64,000 nucleotides of DNA from Gordius sp. MW1 (lineage: Eukaryota; Nematomorpha; Gordioida; Gordea; Gordiidae), in assembly GCA_964036665.1 (NCBI GenBank), contig OZ038526.1, positions 7,192,001-7,256,000 on the forward strand. Reading direction: 5' to 3'. The notes under the pieces are model-generated. The model searched no databases, had not been told where the DNA came from, and worked only from the letters and a program-made list of their open reading frames with translations. Shown piece by piece: positions 10,953 to 24,277 of the stretch. The translations under genes were made by a program, and so were the position numbers. Numbering within the stretch: position 1 is the stretch's first letter; the number at the start of each line of letters is the position of its first letter.

Positions 10953-13334
10953 CCCTGTACATGTACTATGTTAGAATAATTTTTTTGGCAAACTAGATTT
11001 TTTATTTCTCTCGATACTATTAATAATCTCATGGCTCACTTTTTTCAATAAAATTTCTAAATTTCTAGAATATGAACGGTATGAGGATTAAAATACACAT
11101 GCAATAAAAAAATTTGAATTTTTCCCAATAATTTTTATTATACTCTAAACTATAAATTGCTATGCAATTTATAAATATATATAAATACGACAAATATTAA
11201 ATGTTTAAACATTTTAATTTTCATGAAAATCTATAAAACCATTATTTGTGGGCCTAAAACATAAATATACACCACATTTTTTGCAAGATACTTTTGTAAT
11301 AAATATGCATCCTGGCATTTTACATCTACCCTTTTTATGATTATATTTGGGCCAGTGAGCTGTGAGGTCTTTCCTAACCTCTTCATATGGTAAAGATTGG
11401 GCTGGTCCTTTTTCACATTTTTCCCGATAACCAGTTTGAACTGCTTTTCGTTTTGGAATATTGTTTGAAGTGCATTTGCCATATTTGCAAAGGACTTCCG
11501 CCTCCAAAATTTTAAAATTGTACAAACTTAATCGATCCTTGCCTGCTATTGATAATCCCGTTTGTATAGCAAGCAACCAAGAATTTATAAATGTCGAAAA
11601 CATGAAATAAAATTCGATGGGACCATTTTTTTGATTTGGTATGAATTCTATATAATAAAAGTAAAGAATTTATAAGATCTACACCTCCCATTGATTTATT
11701 ATAAATTTTAACAATGTTTGGACATTTTACCATTATTTTATCCTTTTTTTTCTATCATCTTTCGCAATCGTTAAGAGGATGTGCACCTACAAAAGTGCTC
11801 AATAAGGTCACAGCACGATTGTCGTGCCACTTCACTGAATTTAACTCAACTCCGTTCATTATTGTTTTTTCGAAACAAAAAATCCTCGTCCTTTTTTTCA
11901 ACTCCTTATCTGTTGGGAAGTTGATATATGGTAGTCGATTACCTCTGACCCTGGCCGCGCAAAATATCCCTCTTTGAGCGAGTACGACTTGCAAATTTGG
12001 TGAAAACTTGCTGCGGTATATAAGAAATTAAACGTAGCACAGCATTGCCACTTGCTCCAAGGCAATCCTTCCGCTGGTAGTATTTTCCCAGAGTATACTT
12101 CTAAATTATGGCGAAGGCCATCATCTCCGCATAGTGGAAATACTTTATAGCCTCATTTTTTGGGCTTTTAGGGGTTATATAGTTTTAATCTGCTCATCCC
12201 TTTGTATGGAATTATTTGCTCCTCTACGCAAATATTTTCCCCTATCGATAAAGATTTTAGTGTATTATTGGTTATAGTTATCAAGGGTCTAATTTTATGA
12301 AGTGGGTCATGGCCCCCACTTCCAAGTGGAATAAATTTGTCAATATCATTTACATGAATGAATGATTTGTTCCCAGCGATTTAGAGTCATGACATCAGCC
12401 ACCTTGCCCTGTCTTGTATTGGTGGCCCAGTAGAGTCGTGCTGGAAGTTTAATAATTGACATGTAAAAAAAAATTCCTATAAATTTTTCTAATTCATCTA
12501 TAGATAAATTCAAAGGTTTGTTGGAATTGCATTGAATTGCATATAAATTTGATTCCTAAACAATTAGAGGTATTAATAAATCAGTGAGATATGTATTATA
12601 ATAATCCATTGGTTTTTTACTTTATCAACCTTTGGGGTTTCTCCTTTCCACTTTGGAATAACTAACAGTAAATTAGTTAAGCAATTTTTCCAAATCATTT
12701 TTCTCACGATTCCTTTTTCATTATTGATATTTTCATCCTCTTCCGATTCATCACTCTCATTGAAATCTAGATATTTATAGATTATATAAGAGCATACATT
12801 TTAAGTATACCTAAATCATTATTTTGGGTTGACAGAAACTCCTCATCAGACGATTCCCTTAAATTTGAATCTTCACTATCATTAGGTATGGTACCACAAT
12901 TCTTAATTCTAAAAATATAAAACTCAAATAAAATACCTTATTTGCATCTTTAAAGCAACGTATGATTATTACAAAATATAATTATCAAAAATAATAAATA
13001 TATATAAAATAATTTCATAAACATTAATTTTTACCTTTTATTTATCTAATTTTAATGTTTTGAAATTCGTCAAACATATTATTTATCCTTTTACGATGTG
13101 TAGAAAATTTAGAAGAAAATTTTTATAAAAAAATAGCCATTTTAAAAAATAGGGTTTTAATAAAATGCGAATAAAAATATATAATAGATCACGTGGGCTA
13201 TATTAACATCCGAATCGAAAATATGGATTGTGGCTTCAAATACACACCATGCAATTGATTTAAAATTTATTTATAAAATATTTATTATATAATTTGTGGT
13301 ATGTAGATTGAGATACACAATATGCAATACAGGG
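10953..13334 (-). mobile_element. piggyBac element B
   Basis: TTAA at 10949-10952 is followed by CCCTGTACATGTAC. The other end, near 13334, complements to CCCTGTATTGCAT, but its TTAA is 8 bp further out at 13342-13345 or has decayed. The inside encodes a second, different piggyBac-type transposase on the minus strand. The 441-bp P-like derivative at 25294 has a continuous ATTATTAAAC at the corresponding point, which supports an insertion into a TTAA of the P-like element. Confidence 0.7.
11214..12790 (-). pseudogene. piggyBac transposase (copy B), heavily decayed
   Basis: Minus-strand pieces of a piggyBac transposase. About 12560-12390 is IYLSIDELEKFIGIFFYMSI and ARLYWATNTRQGKVADVM. 11994-11755 includes VRGNRLPYINFPT and VKWHDNRAVTLLSTF. 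11733-11512 has KIYNKSMGGVDLINSLLLLY, containing the third catalytic Asp, followed by SKKWSHRILFHVFDI. 11350-11230 is a cysteine-rich tail (CKMPGCIF, CKKCGVYLC). Many stops lie between 12000 and 12560. It is clearly a different family from copy A. Confidence 0.85.
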
Positions 13335-13466
13335 AAGATTCTTTAATTTATAAAAATCTTAAATATTTATATAATCACTACTTCAACATGTTAACATTAA
13401 AATGGCGGGAAAAAGGGTGCACATTTTGTGCGTCGAAGAGCAGTCTATCTAGTCTATGGTTTTCAT

Positions 13467-13790
13467 TGTCCAATTTCATACATCTAAAGAATTCTATCCT
13501 TGCTTGGAAAATGGTATTGCATTTAGAAATTAATAACATCGATCAATTCTTTGTACTTGAGACTTTTAATATCCTTTAGGTATAAAATATTCCAAACTGT
13601 CTCAATATTTCTATGTCCAAAATATACAAAAGTTAAGGTAGTTCCTAGAATATTTTACTTGTCTTTCTTCGCCTTTTTAGCTTCAAAGATGTTCTCAATA
13701 AAAAAAAGGATTAATATTTTCATCAATATTGTATGCAGGTTATGTAATATTACCTTCTGGTTCCACATATTTCGATCGCGCCATTGTAAT
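13467..13790 (-). pseudogene. Ty3/gypsy gag N-terminal part
   Basis: Minus-strand frames read MARSKYVEPEG near 13780, then FGHRNIETVWNILYLKDIKS, KYKELIDVINF and a stretch like the gag QYHFPSKDRIL..YE motif, running up to the P-like element's right end. The downstream half of gag continues at 6343. The join across the target duplication is what an uninterrupted gag would show. Stops are present. The match rests on order and context more than strong similarity. Confidence 0.6.
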
Positions 13791-14559
13791 ACCTCACAAG
13801 GTATATATAATAATCATATATATCGTTAACAATAACTAATCTATAATAAATCGTATCACTACATTAAGCAACACCACTTAAAAGACAAGTAAAAGATTAT
13901 ATAAAAAAATAGTGATTAAATTTAAGTCGTAGCCATCGCAGTGTCATGATAAAATCACAAAAATATAAGTGGTTATAAACAGAGTAACCCATAATGCTCC
14001 TCGTTCATGCTCGGAATTTGCATAGAGATAATCGGCTTAATTATAAGGTCACTTAAAATATCCACCCTCTTTAAATTTTTGCACAGATGAGATGATTGTA
14101 AAGTTTTAAAAAATCAGTTCGAGGTAGGCTAAAAATTTTAGGTTTTGTCCACTGCAACCTATAACAAAATACAATATTCTTCATCTGTTGATAACGTCAT
14201 TGTCGGTTTAATTTGCTTAATAGAATTTTTTTAATTTGTGGGGATGGTCCAATAAATAAAGATATTATATAGGTATTTAAGTTCAGCATACATATCAAAA
14301 TAATTTTAACACATATAAAATAAAATCATAACCTTATTAAAATATTACCTTACACTCGTGTATTTTTATCCATATAGTGCAATTTTTTTATTATAATGTA
14401 GAATCTACTCCAAAATAAAGGAAGTTTTTAAAAAATTTCTACAGCGAGATGCTAAAGCCTCGCGAGTGCGTCAACGCCTGACTCACAACGAAGCCGATTA
14501 AATTAGTTAGATGTAGATAAAATGTGAATATCATGCTGGAATGTGGGCACGTTGACGAT
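13791..14559. other. no recognisable gene
   Basis: AT-rich. If the gypsy element extends this far, its 5' LTR should lie here, but I could not define repeat ends. I see nothing else. Confidence 0.4.
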
Positions 14560-15650
14560 ATAAAGCATTAAGTTTCTCTTGCATGAATGTCAAGGAGAAG
14601 GATAGCCTGCCTACAAGAGACAAGTTGGAATGAAGCTTAAGCTCAGGAGTTAGGAGAGAGATTCTACAATTGGCTCATCGTAGAAACGGGGTCGGTATCC
14701 TGCTTAGCTAATCGTTTAAAGACCGGTGGAGTAGCGATGCTCAGGCAGGTTGATGTGGATGAAGATTGCATGTCAAGGAGGCCTTAAAACCTACATGTGT
14801 GCGTATGCTCTGAAAATAATTGATGAAAAAAATTATAGAAGTCATGGCGTAAAGAACAAGAAGGGGGAAACTTCTTCGTGTATCTCATTACGAAATGGCG
14901 ATAATTAACTTCTATTTTGATAAATGCGAAAATCGTATCGTGACTTATAGAGGTGGAAACCTTGTTAATTAAATTGACTATGTGCTTCAGAGCGAAAAGT
15001 TTTGTGGAGTTTAAGGATCGCAGACTAACGTGAGAAGAAATCGCCAGGCAACATCGTCCATTTTTTGTATATCTTTAAAGAAGGTTATTCGTTAAAAGAA
15101 GCAAGATATGTATATGAACTTTTTAATAGATACAAAATTCTAAGAAAACCGTCGACAAACGGTAAATATTAGCAGAAAGCCTCTACGCCCTTAAGCAAAA
15201 CAAATATGGAACCAGGAATGGGAGACGCTGACTGCATTTATAGAAAAAATAAGGCACGGATTTTAGGACCACAAGAGGCAATCTAAATAGGGAACAATGT
15301 AGCAAACTGGCCCCTAAGGGGGTCGAGAGGCTTATGTAAAAATTTGTCAAGATAAATGAGAGGAAAATTATCGATTTCGGGGCTCTTAAATTAGTCAAAA
15401 GGGTGGAAGGCCAATCTTTAGCCTAGGGAGTGATAGAAGGGTGAATCAGAAATTCCGAGGATCTCATGAAAGTTGTAAATGACTAGGTCCCCTTTCCGAT
15501 AAAGGGAAGAGCAAAAATATGGTCGAACTCTTTCAGTGTGATAATGACATTAAATGGATTGTAAAAGATAAAGCTAATGGACTAGATAAAGCACCGAAGC
15601 ATGGATATGTTGCATTGAGTCACGACAATCATTAGCCTAATTAACAAATA
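14560..15650 (+). pseudogene. RTE-type LINE remnant (endonuclease and RT start)
   Basis: Plus-strand pieces in several frames fit RTE-clade LINEs. Near 14605-14660 is RIACLQETSWNEA..QELGERF (endonuclease start). Near 14905-15060 are NFYFDKCENRIVTYRGGN, IDYVL and EEIARQHRPFFV, the conserved end of the endonuclease. Near 15545-15600 is DDIKWIVKDKANGLDKAP, like the K.AGPDGIP entry into reverse transcriptase. Stops are frequent. It ends near 15650, just before a hAT-type end at 15707. Confidence 0.65.
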
Positions 15651-15706
15651 TTGGAAGATGAGCGAACTTTCGATCATTCGAAAGGCAAAGGACCTTCAAA
15701 GGTGCG

Positions 15707-15916
15707 TAGTGTTTCGATATCGTCTCGGTTTCGAAAGCAAAATCTCGTCTCGTCTCGGATATGAGAATCTCGTCTGGTCTCGGCTTAGGAAAATCTCGGT
15801 CTCGACGAGAATTCTCGTCCCCCCTCCCCTTCCCCTCCTCCCCTTCCCCCCTCCTCTTCCCCTCCCCTTCCCTTCTCCTTCTTCCCACGAGGGCCGAAGG
15901 CCCGAGTTTATTATAT
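15707..15916. repeat. hAT-type end fused to a GGGCCTTCGGCCC repeat
   Basis: TAGTGTTTCGAT at 15707 followed by many CTCGTCTCG and TCTCGGTCTCG blocks repeats the end of the hAT element at 26440-27595. It stops near 15815 and joins a pyrimidine-rich tract. That tract ends in the hairpin GGGCCGAAGGCCC at about 15891-15903, the reverse of the family at 33556 and 42915. The open frames here are low-complexity and not genes. Confidence 0.6.
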
Positions 15917-16985
15917 AAAAATTGATATTTTTCTTATTAATTCTATAATTCATTTAACAATTATACATAAACAACTAATAATAATTTATATTAACATTGT
16001 TCAGTCCTTTTAGATGAAGAAATTAGAATACCTGTTCCAGCAGCTTAGTCAATATTATACATTTTAGGTTTAATTCGACACAATCTTTATACCTAAAGTT
16101 ATTATGAACTTAATTTATCATTCTTATATATGACTCTATTTTTGACTAAATAGTCAGTCCCTACTCATTATCATTTCACCCCTAAATCACTGAGATATTT
16201 AAGCATTTAAAATTATATTGTATGTCCTTACTTTTTCTCACTCATCAAATATTTTAACAATATAAATTGATAAAATATACGCGGAATCAGCTTAAAAAAC
16301 ATATTATATCTTGAAGAGGTAGCCGTTACTAATAAATAATATACCATCTTTATTATTATCATTTGTATAATTTCGGCTTTATTACTTTGTAATGTATAGT
16401 AAACTACCTGGTTTTTTTAAGTAAATATGTTTGCAAAAGGTTCAATTCCATTTTGAAGCAATTAACCTAAATGAATACTAAGCATATTTTAATTAGATAC
16501 ATCAAGAGTCATTTTTTATTTGTAAAAAAAACATCATCAAAATTATGAGATATTATTTATAGATAACATATATTAAAACTTTAGTTAATGCTTTTTTTAT
16601 AAGGAACATTTTTTAGATTGGGGATTTGTAATTAACCCGTTGAGCCTAGTAACTCATGCAAGTCCTATATAATATGAAAAATGTTAGAAAAGGTTTTTAA
16701 TGTTTAGAAATATGTTCTTCCCAACAAATTTCCATTGTTTAATAGTCAGATTCGCTGTGCCTAAGAATTGTTTGGTTCCTTAGTGGCATTTAAAAAATTT
16801 GATATATTTGCCATCCATTTGCCAAACTGCTTAGCATAACTTTGTTTAAAATATCTCAGCTTACAAGCAAAAACCTTAAAATTTTTTATCATTATGTCAT
16901 AGAAGTAAAAACTGTCGATCGACAAAGGTTACAATTTGTTCATTAAAGGCAGTTAGCAGACAATGTTGTAATGCAACAGGCTCAC

Positions 16986-17124
16986 ATGGGCCTAGTCAAG
17001 ATTGGAACGAGAGGGAATAATGCTTTAGGGATTGGCAAAATAATAAATTTTTAAATATTAGTCCATAATTTTATTAAATTTTAAATAATTTCTGGGTTTT
17101 AAAGGGGGCCCCGGCTACGTCCAT
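16986..17124 (-). mobile_element. decayed ATGGGCGTAGCC MITE
   Basis: Degenerate copy of the ATGGGCGTAGCC family. The left end is ATGGGCCTAGTCAAG and the right end GGCTACGTCCAT, with the same internal order as 46466-46621. It is the most diverged copy in the window. Confidence 0.6.
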
Positions 17125-18391
17125 CAGGTTCGTGTATTTAAACATGATAAATTTTAAAAAATCATGATTTTAAACGGTACTTAAATGTGTCCTATTTTAT
17201 TAAGAACAGCGTATAATATTGCTAGAATAAACTTGTTGCCATTGGAGGGAAATATACATTAATCACCATACGAACATAGTAACGACAATAGACAATTTGC
17301 GTTAACTTTTACGATTTAAAAACGACGAAATAAATATGTATAAAATATCGTTTATACAATAAATTTGCTCACAGGATATGAAATAGTTAGTAGTACAAAT
17401 AGGACCATGTAGTCGTTACTATAGGTTTTCCCATGCTTTTCATAAGTAATAGAAGACCAAAGAAAGGGCTAACAATATTGATACCAGCCCAAAAGTTTGC
17501 TTATGACTCACAGCAGAATTACAAAAATCCGTGTTGCAGCAATACGTTTGAACGTCTTCTTATTAAAATAAAATACAAAAAATTGATACAAATTTTAGAA
17601 TAAATATGTTTATAAAGTTTTAATAGCAATTACCTCCATCTCTTTGTTCGTAGCATAATGGGCTACATCCTCTCGCTAATATGGTCTCGCTCCCAGTTTT
17701 GTATATCGTTTTCTAATATAATGATATCAATTTATGTATTATCCTAAGGTATTAAAAACAAGAATTGTAAATAAAAGATGCTGAATTTATCTTTAATCAT
17801 AGTTGTGTTTTTTTTTCGCGTACAAAGTATTCTTTAACAATTTAGAATATATATTAAAAATTGTAATTAACATTTAATTGATAAAAAATGTGAAAAAATT
17901 AACATTAAAGTTTCGCAAAACAAGTAAGAGTTTTATCTAATTATGAATTAAGACGGAGGAGGAAAGTATAAACAATAATAAATTATAACACAAAGGATTA
18001 AACTACTAGCAATCAAGAAAAAAGTCAAATCATTATAGTTGTTTAAAGTAAGATAAAATGTTAAATGCAAAGAAAATATACGTTAAATATCAATTATAGG
18101 TAAAAGAAGTTAAATTTTTCAATCACACAATAAATTATATATTTCGAAAGGTTAAAACTTTTATCCATTTAAGGCAGTGGATATTAGTTACAGAAAGCTG
18201 CAAACGCTTCTAAATTAATTGATCTCAATTTTAAAAATATTTTTGTTAATTTAAAAAGTACTACCATTTCAATAAATAGGTTAAGTTCGTATATATATAA
18301 AACAACAAATAAGAAAAAAAATGTTTTTAAGCATTTTAAACATAAAAAATACCGATATTCTATATTAAAGCAAAAAAGCATAATGATTCTT

Positions 18392-18528
18392 ATTCAAACT
18401 AAAAGCTGATCATTTCAAAAGCCAAGCAAATCTAATTGAGAACCCTAACCCTTGCCCTAACAACCCTGACCCCACAAGACATTAAGCATTTTATATTAGC
18501 TTATGAAATGAACAGCTTTTAGTTTGAA
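18392..18528. mobile_element. small inverted-repeat element
   Basis: TTCAAACTAAAAGCTGATCA on the left is matched on the right by the complement of a sequence ending in AGCTTTTAGTTTGAA. The repeats are about 30 bp around a core containing AACCCTAACCCTTGCCC. No coding capacity and no clear target duplication. Confidence 0.6.
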
Positions 18529-21500
18529 CAGAAACGAACATAATATCTAACGGAGTATATTAACAATTAATTATGCTTTATTTTTAAAAAAACTGCCATA
18601 CTCTTTGTGATTGCTACTATATAAAAAACGCAATTAATAAAATGCTTCCAGTTCCACAAATTTTTCATATTTTGATTTGTTAATAAGAAAAAGACGTGTT
18701 AATATTAATATATTTTTTGACTTGTTTAAATTGAAGTTCAGACCATGCCATGCAGGTCTCTATTTGAATTATAAAAACTCAAGTACTTATATCATCCACG
18801 TTTTCCGAAACAGTATTTTTCAATGAAATTCTTCCTTTGAAAGAATAATTCCGTATCGACTTAAATATCATTTCCTGCCCTTAATTTTCTCTGTAATCAG
18901 ACTTTATCTTTATTCTAACGGGCGAAAGCTTAACAAAAACTACACATGAAAAAGTTATGATTAATAAAACACGAGCTTAACAGTTGGCGAGTTGTATGAT
19001 CGGATCGATCCTACAATTATATTCCTTTCAAAATTAATGCGTCGTTAAACGATATTAAATTAGTTTGTATGAATTTGATGCTGTTCAATAGCAATTACCA
19101 AGGTTTCCAACCCATTTAACATTATCGGTGCTTGGATAATGTGCCCGAGGGAGGATTCGCATGATAAAAGCGTTACAATTTCAAGTTGAAGAGAGGTTTG
19201 ATTAGATTCAATAGGCCTCCCCTATCGAAAAGAATTATGTAGGGTGTCGGTATCCCAACTGATAATTCAATGGTAAAATCATATAACCCGAGGCTAGTTG
19301 CTCAAGCGGGAACAGAATGAGAGGATATGATTTTGTATGATACCAAGAAAAAACTTATTAATTATATGGAAGTGTTAAGGAATATAAAGGAGAAAATTTA
19401 CTAAAAGGCGTCGGAAGTAGTTCCTGTTTTTATTAATAACTACGCTTTGGATATGAATTTCAGGCGTAAAAAATATATAAAACTCGAAGACTGCTGCCCT
19501 ATAACGCACGTAATTAAACAGGTATGTGTACGTGAGGGTCTGAGTTTAAGATTTTAGAAAAAAGTTTCGCCTAGGACTATGTTGAATTATCCATTTTATG
19601 TGTTGTTCTTTATCCTCGCCCGATTAACAAACATGCCTCGACCGAACATTTACTTTGTATTTTTTGGAGTTTGGGTTGGTTAAGAAGTTGAAAATGTTTT
19701 ATTATAAAAAGACAAAATTTTAAGCCACATATGCCTTATTTATTATAACATAGAGTTTATTTTCATCTACGAAAAAATATAAACTGAGAAATCCTTACAT
19801 TTGACAAGTTGCTCTTAGTATATAATTGCATTACGTTGTGAATGTGGCACTAGCAAAGATTGTGAAACTATGCGAAACATATTGGGAGAAAAAAATAGTC
19901 TAAAATCATACAAGCTGAGCATAATAAAACTTATTAACACGCCTACTAATGCCAAAAATCATCAAACTATAGGGCAGTTAGTCCATCGCAAAAAGTTTGA
20001 TGGTTTGCCTAACGTTATAAAACTCTTTTAAATTAGCCTAACTACAATGGTTCATTTTTGGCGAAGATCTAAATTGTATTGCTCGCCGTAAATGTATGTC
20101 ACGTAAATACTTTCTAAAATCTTTGTTGCAATTTAATGAGGGGAATCCAGGTATTGTTATAGGTATAATTATCGCGTGCCTTAATCGTCGTTCACGTCAA
20201 AATAACTAAGATTCATCATACAAATCACGTTCGAACGGTTGAAATCAATCGAAATCGCGCGAATGACCTTGACCATTAGTCGATGTATTGATTGTTTGTT
20301 AGGCCAGCCCCACAAATTGTATAAAAGTCGAAGTAAAAAAACCATCCATCCCAGATATTTAATTATAATTGAGGAGGTAGTGGTGGGAGGAGGGCTCGGT
20401 TAATTGATTATTTTGTGATTAATAATGAAAGGAAAAAGTCGACTCACTCATTCATGGCTAGAAGCAGCAGGTAAAAAAGATGGGGGGGGGGGGTAAGAGG
20501 CGTAGGGCCTTAGAGGCTCAAACAATTAATTATTGTCGCGCGCGATAGTAGAGAATGGTGTGTAGCGTCGGGGACTACAATGTTTGATTTTTAAATTGGA
20601 ACTCTACATCACCACTACCCAAGCACGCACGCACGCGCACACACACACCCACATGTCTTTAGATTTATAAATATCGAGGTCAATCCTGAATGTCCCATAT
20701 TAAGATTAAGGACAAATCTCGAGAAAAATAATAGGGTGAGCTAAAAACGAACCCTCCTCCCTTTTTATGGGTTTTCTATACTAGTATACAAATTTATCAT
20801 CGTTTATCATAATCATTGCATATTTAAACTAAGGGGGGGGGGGAGACAAGGAGAGGGTTAAAGCACCTAACCCAATTATGTATGTGGGTGGGTGTATAAA
20901 TGCCTTTTTTGTGGTTTTAAAATTATTTAGTCCTACCACTACTATTAATATTATTACTATTAACTTTATATCGATTTTTAGGCATACCGTCGTATAATTG
21001 TTGCTTAAAAACATACTTACTCCAATTGAATATACCTTTTCCATAATATTTTCCGTCCCCTTCCCCTCCTAAGTGTAGTTAAGGTAATTAATAGAAAAAA
21101 GGAACTTATTTCATTTTTATTGTCCTCACGCCTTTAAGTTGAGCCAAGTCGTGTATTAACCCTAACGTTGTACTTGTGAAAGGCTTTCAATTATTAATGA
21201 GTATACTTTGGCATAATTAGTTTTTAGCCATTAATATATAAATTAAAACAACTTTAGAGTGTTTTTGCAATTTCTCATAGGATAAATTAAAGTGAAAATC
21301 ATTTGATGAAAATTGCAATTTAGAAAGACTTTCAATAGTCGAAAGCATAAATGGATAAAAGGTTATAATTTTCTCTAACCAACGGGACGCCCATCCAAAT
21401 TAAGTAATTCTCAAGTTTTTATTAATATTTTACCAAGAATTTATTATTTTAACATTCACATTTCCTCCAAATAATTTTTTGGTTATATCCATTTGTGTTG

Positions 21501-22319
21501 AACTAAATGTCCTGTTAATAATATATTTAATCTAATCAGCTTAATTTGGCTTTTACCTTGCTTCAGCTTTACAATATAGGCAGAGAATCTCGATCCTCTG
21601 CCAAAATCATGCAGAAGTGTTTTCATTTAAATGGTTTATATATAATGGTATAATGGTCTGTAGAAAATTTGAATGTCTCAATAATCGCGTTTATAAATTT
21701 TAATTATATTTAAAAAAATTGATTAGATAATTAAAAGGCTGACTAGGTTAATATGTTAACCAGCACCGTTTGTGAATAAAATAACGGAAATCAATTAGAT
21801 AGCCAAACACACAACCCTGACCTATAAATTTTAGGCGCAAAAATAGGTTTAGTTCAGGCAAACTGTGCCTCACTTTTGTGCTTGGCTTTATGGAAACAGC
21901 TGCGGCCTAAAACAAATGGGTGAAGGAATTAATGGACCTCAATATATTGCAGTAAAATACCTACGAATATTGATAATAGAAAATAGCCTCCATCATGGAG
22001 ATAAAACAATTTTTTGTTCTTTTAAAATTTTGAAGAAATAAGGGCATACTTTATTTTATGTTAATATAAAGTAATTATTTACCTATAAAATCAAAACTTC
22101 ATCGCTTCGTGACCAATTTAATAGTATAACAAAAGGAGGACATTTTGTCGTTTTCTGTAATAAAGACAGTAGTCTTGACTAGTTTTAAAACATGAGAATT
22201 TCGCATCATTAATGCGCTACTACGGGACACCACATTAATAAGTGGTAAAAATAGCAAACCCTTTTAAATTTAATCCATAAAAAATTCAACTACTCTGATT
22301 TAAATAAGACAAATGGTCA

Positions 22320-22459
22320 ACTCTAGGCTGGTTTTCACATTTCGACAAAGCATACTGGTTGACTTATAAAAATAGACCAGAAAACCTTTAATATGATTAT
22401 GTTTAATTGACTAAAACGAAAGGTCGACCAAACAGAACCCAGCCGTTTTTACAACACTA
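22320..22459 (-). mobile_element. hAT terminal fragment, family of 38622-39683
   Basis: Read on the minus strand from 22459, it starts TAGTGTTGTAAAAACGGCTG, then has TTTGGTCGACC and TGGTCTATTTTT, the same order as the left end of the hAT element at 38622. Only about 140 bp remain and the partner end was not found. Confidence 0.6.
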
Positions 22460-24049
22460 GGGAGTCCCTACGAACATAAATTCCTTGCATAATTTCACCA
22501 ACACTTGACATTTTACATTAATTATTATTCCTCTCCCAATTTTATTCCAAAGTTAAGGGCCATCTAAATAATTAAGTAAGGCATGAATCTTGTGAAGTGC
22601 ATTAGCAATATGATAACGATCCTATAATAATAACCACAGTGCAGGATCGGAAGGGGAGGGGAGGTCTTTTGGGAATTGACGAAGCTTTCAGCCAAATGGC
22701 ACTTATAGGGGGGCTAAGGTCATGCGTACAATTTTAAAAACTCAATATTCTCGTTAATTTACTTTGACTTGGGGCGAAAGCGCAATGCAAAGCAAACCTT
22801 CAAATTAGTGTGGAAATTGGTCGCCTCAAAAATATTATCGATTAAGATAATTTAGTTTGACAACATTAGATTCTCACTCTGTGCTCACACAAAACAAAAG
22901 GCCTGCATTTAAAGTGAAAATTTTTTGAACCATATGAACAAGGTTAAAAGGCGATCGCAATCAGCTTAATTATTGAATAAATTATATGCGGGTTTTAAAC
23001 TTCTTGGTTAATTTGTATATTACGATCTCGATCCAATGAAAACGACTATTTGGGCATACAATAACTTGGCTTTTGCAACTATAGAAATATGTCGCTCCCT
23101 GCTGACTTAAAATACAAATTTCCACTGGTTTGTACTGTTATAGAAGTTAAGAGTGGGTATAGTGTTAAAGGTAATGTGGAGTAATAATAATTAATTAATT
23201 CAATCACCTGTCACATACTAAGGCGCTCGAAGTTCAACCTTATCTAAGTTCTTTTTTTACTATTATGTACCTTGTCGTACACCTAAGACTGATATGATAT
23301 CATCATCAATATGTATAAGAAAAGTAAGATAATCTCGTCCTTGATCAATCACAATTATTCTTAAATACCGATACTTTCGGGAACACAGTTTCACGTGGCA
23401 AGGATTAGGCTTTTATGTAGCTTTTTAAGGAGACGTGTCAAATAAGCTCTGATTGAATTGCAAAAATTATAAAATGTCGAATTAAAAGTTGCTTTTTCAT
23501 TTTATTTATAATTCGCCTACGATTACAAATCATTAATCTTTCTTAATAGAGAAAGGGCAAAAGAACGAGAGTTTTAAAACGAATATTTTTAATAAATTAA
23601 TAAATTTTTTGGCTTTAAATTTTTTTTTATTTGCCATATATACGTAGCCTTTCCTAGCTGCGTATCGCATCGCATGTGGAAAGTAATTTTTAGCCAAGAT
23701 AGGTAAATTAATATGAAGTCCGCGGGTAGCCAATGTTTGAAATATTAAATTAAGTAAAAAGTTTCAAATTTTTAAAAAAAACAATTTTAAAATTTTCTAA
23801 AAAGACTTTATAATGGCGATGTTGATTACTAAATTAATGACAAGTGGTTAAAGCACAAATTGTTGAATTTTACTTACACCTTTAATTAGCATAAATAAGT
23901 TATTATATAGTTGTTCTGATGAACAAACCACACTTTTTGACAATTTACATTTTGTATTTAAAGATTTTTTGCGATAAAAAATGAACAAATTTTTCATGTA
24001 GCACTCTGCTGATATCAAAGTAAAATAGTCTTAATATAGAGAAATTTTA
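22460..24049. other. no recognisable gene
   Basis: AT-rich DNA. I looked for further cysteine-rich exons that would complete the Ly6-like gene on the minus strand and did not recognise one. Confidence 0.4.
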
Positions 24050-24269
24050 CCCTGCAAAAACCGTTGCATATGGACTCTCCAACTCCGCGATTTTTGTCAA
24101 ATGGCTGTACGCATGATGTTGGCGGGCCCCGATCGGCAATGATTGTGGGGAACGTGCCACAAGCATAACATTTAACCGAGTTTACGGTTCGGACTATATA
24201 CATTCCATTTAAAAATGTTAATAGAAAACATATGTTATAAAACACGTATGAATCTAAAATTAGTGGCAT
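24050..24269 (-). CDS. Ly6/uPAR-like secreted protein, first exon
   Basis: The minus-strand frame starts at ATG 24269 and shows a hydrophobic leader (YNICFLLTFLNGMYIV) followed by VKCYACGTFP, CVQPFDKN and SICNGFCR. This is the C-x2-C start and spaced cysteines of the N-terminal half of a Ly6/uPAR domain. Insect members of this group are usually small secreted or GPI-anchored proteins. The frame reaches TGCAGG followed by gtaaaa, a plausible splice donor near 24050, so this would be the signal-peptide exon of a multi-exon gene. The remaining exons, with the CC..CN end, were not found, so it may be partial or dead. The family is called from cysteine pattern and leader only. Confidence 0.45.
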
Positions 24270-24277
24270 TTTAACAA

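Larger units (their letters stand above)
6344..13458 (+). mobile_element. P-superfamily element, disrupted by nested insertions
   Basis: The ends are matching inverted repeats. The left end CATACACTAGATAGACTG starts at 6344, and the complement of the right end reads CATAGACTAGATAGACTG at 13458. The imperfect 8-bp flanks, ATGTTCAT and GTTTTCAT, match at 6 of 8. Inside are a THAP-domain exon (6440-6641) and a transposase catalytic fragment (10120-10510), both on the plus strand, as in P-element and THAP9-type transposases. The net P-like sequence is only about 1.9 kb; the rest is a pogo-like element with a piggyBac inside it, and a second piggyBac. A 441-bp internal-deletion copy with the same ends is at 25294-25734. 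Non-functional. Confidence 0.85.
15917..22319. other. AT-rich stretch, no gene found
   Basis: Apart from two small elements (16986-17124 and 18392-18528) and a CA/CG microsatellite (20623-20650), I see no coding exon, RNA gene or transposon protein. G-runs occur near 20483 and 20832. Open frames are short and AT-driven. Confidence 0.5.

Noticed and set aside
15637-15953. Overlapping Arg/Gly- or Pro-rich frames on both strands.
   Set aside because: Translations of CGAGA and purine/pyrimidine tracts belonging to repeats.
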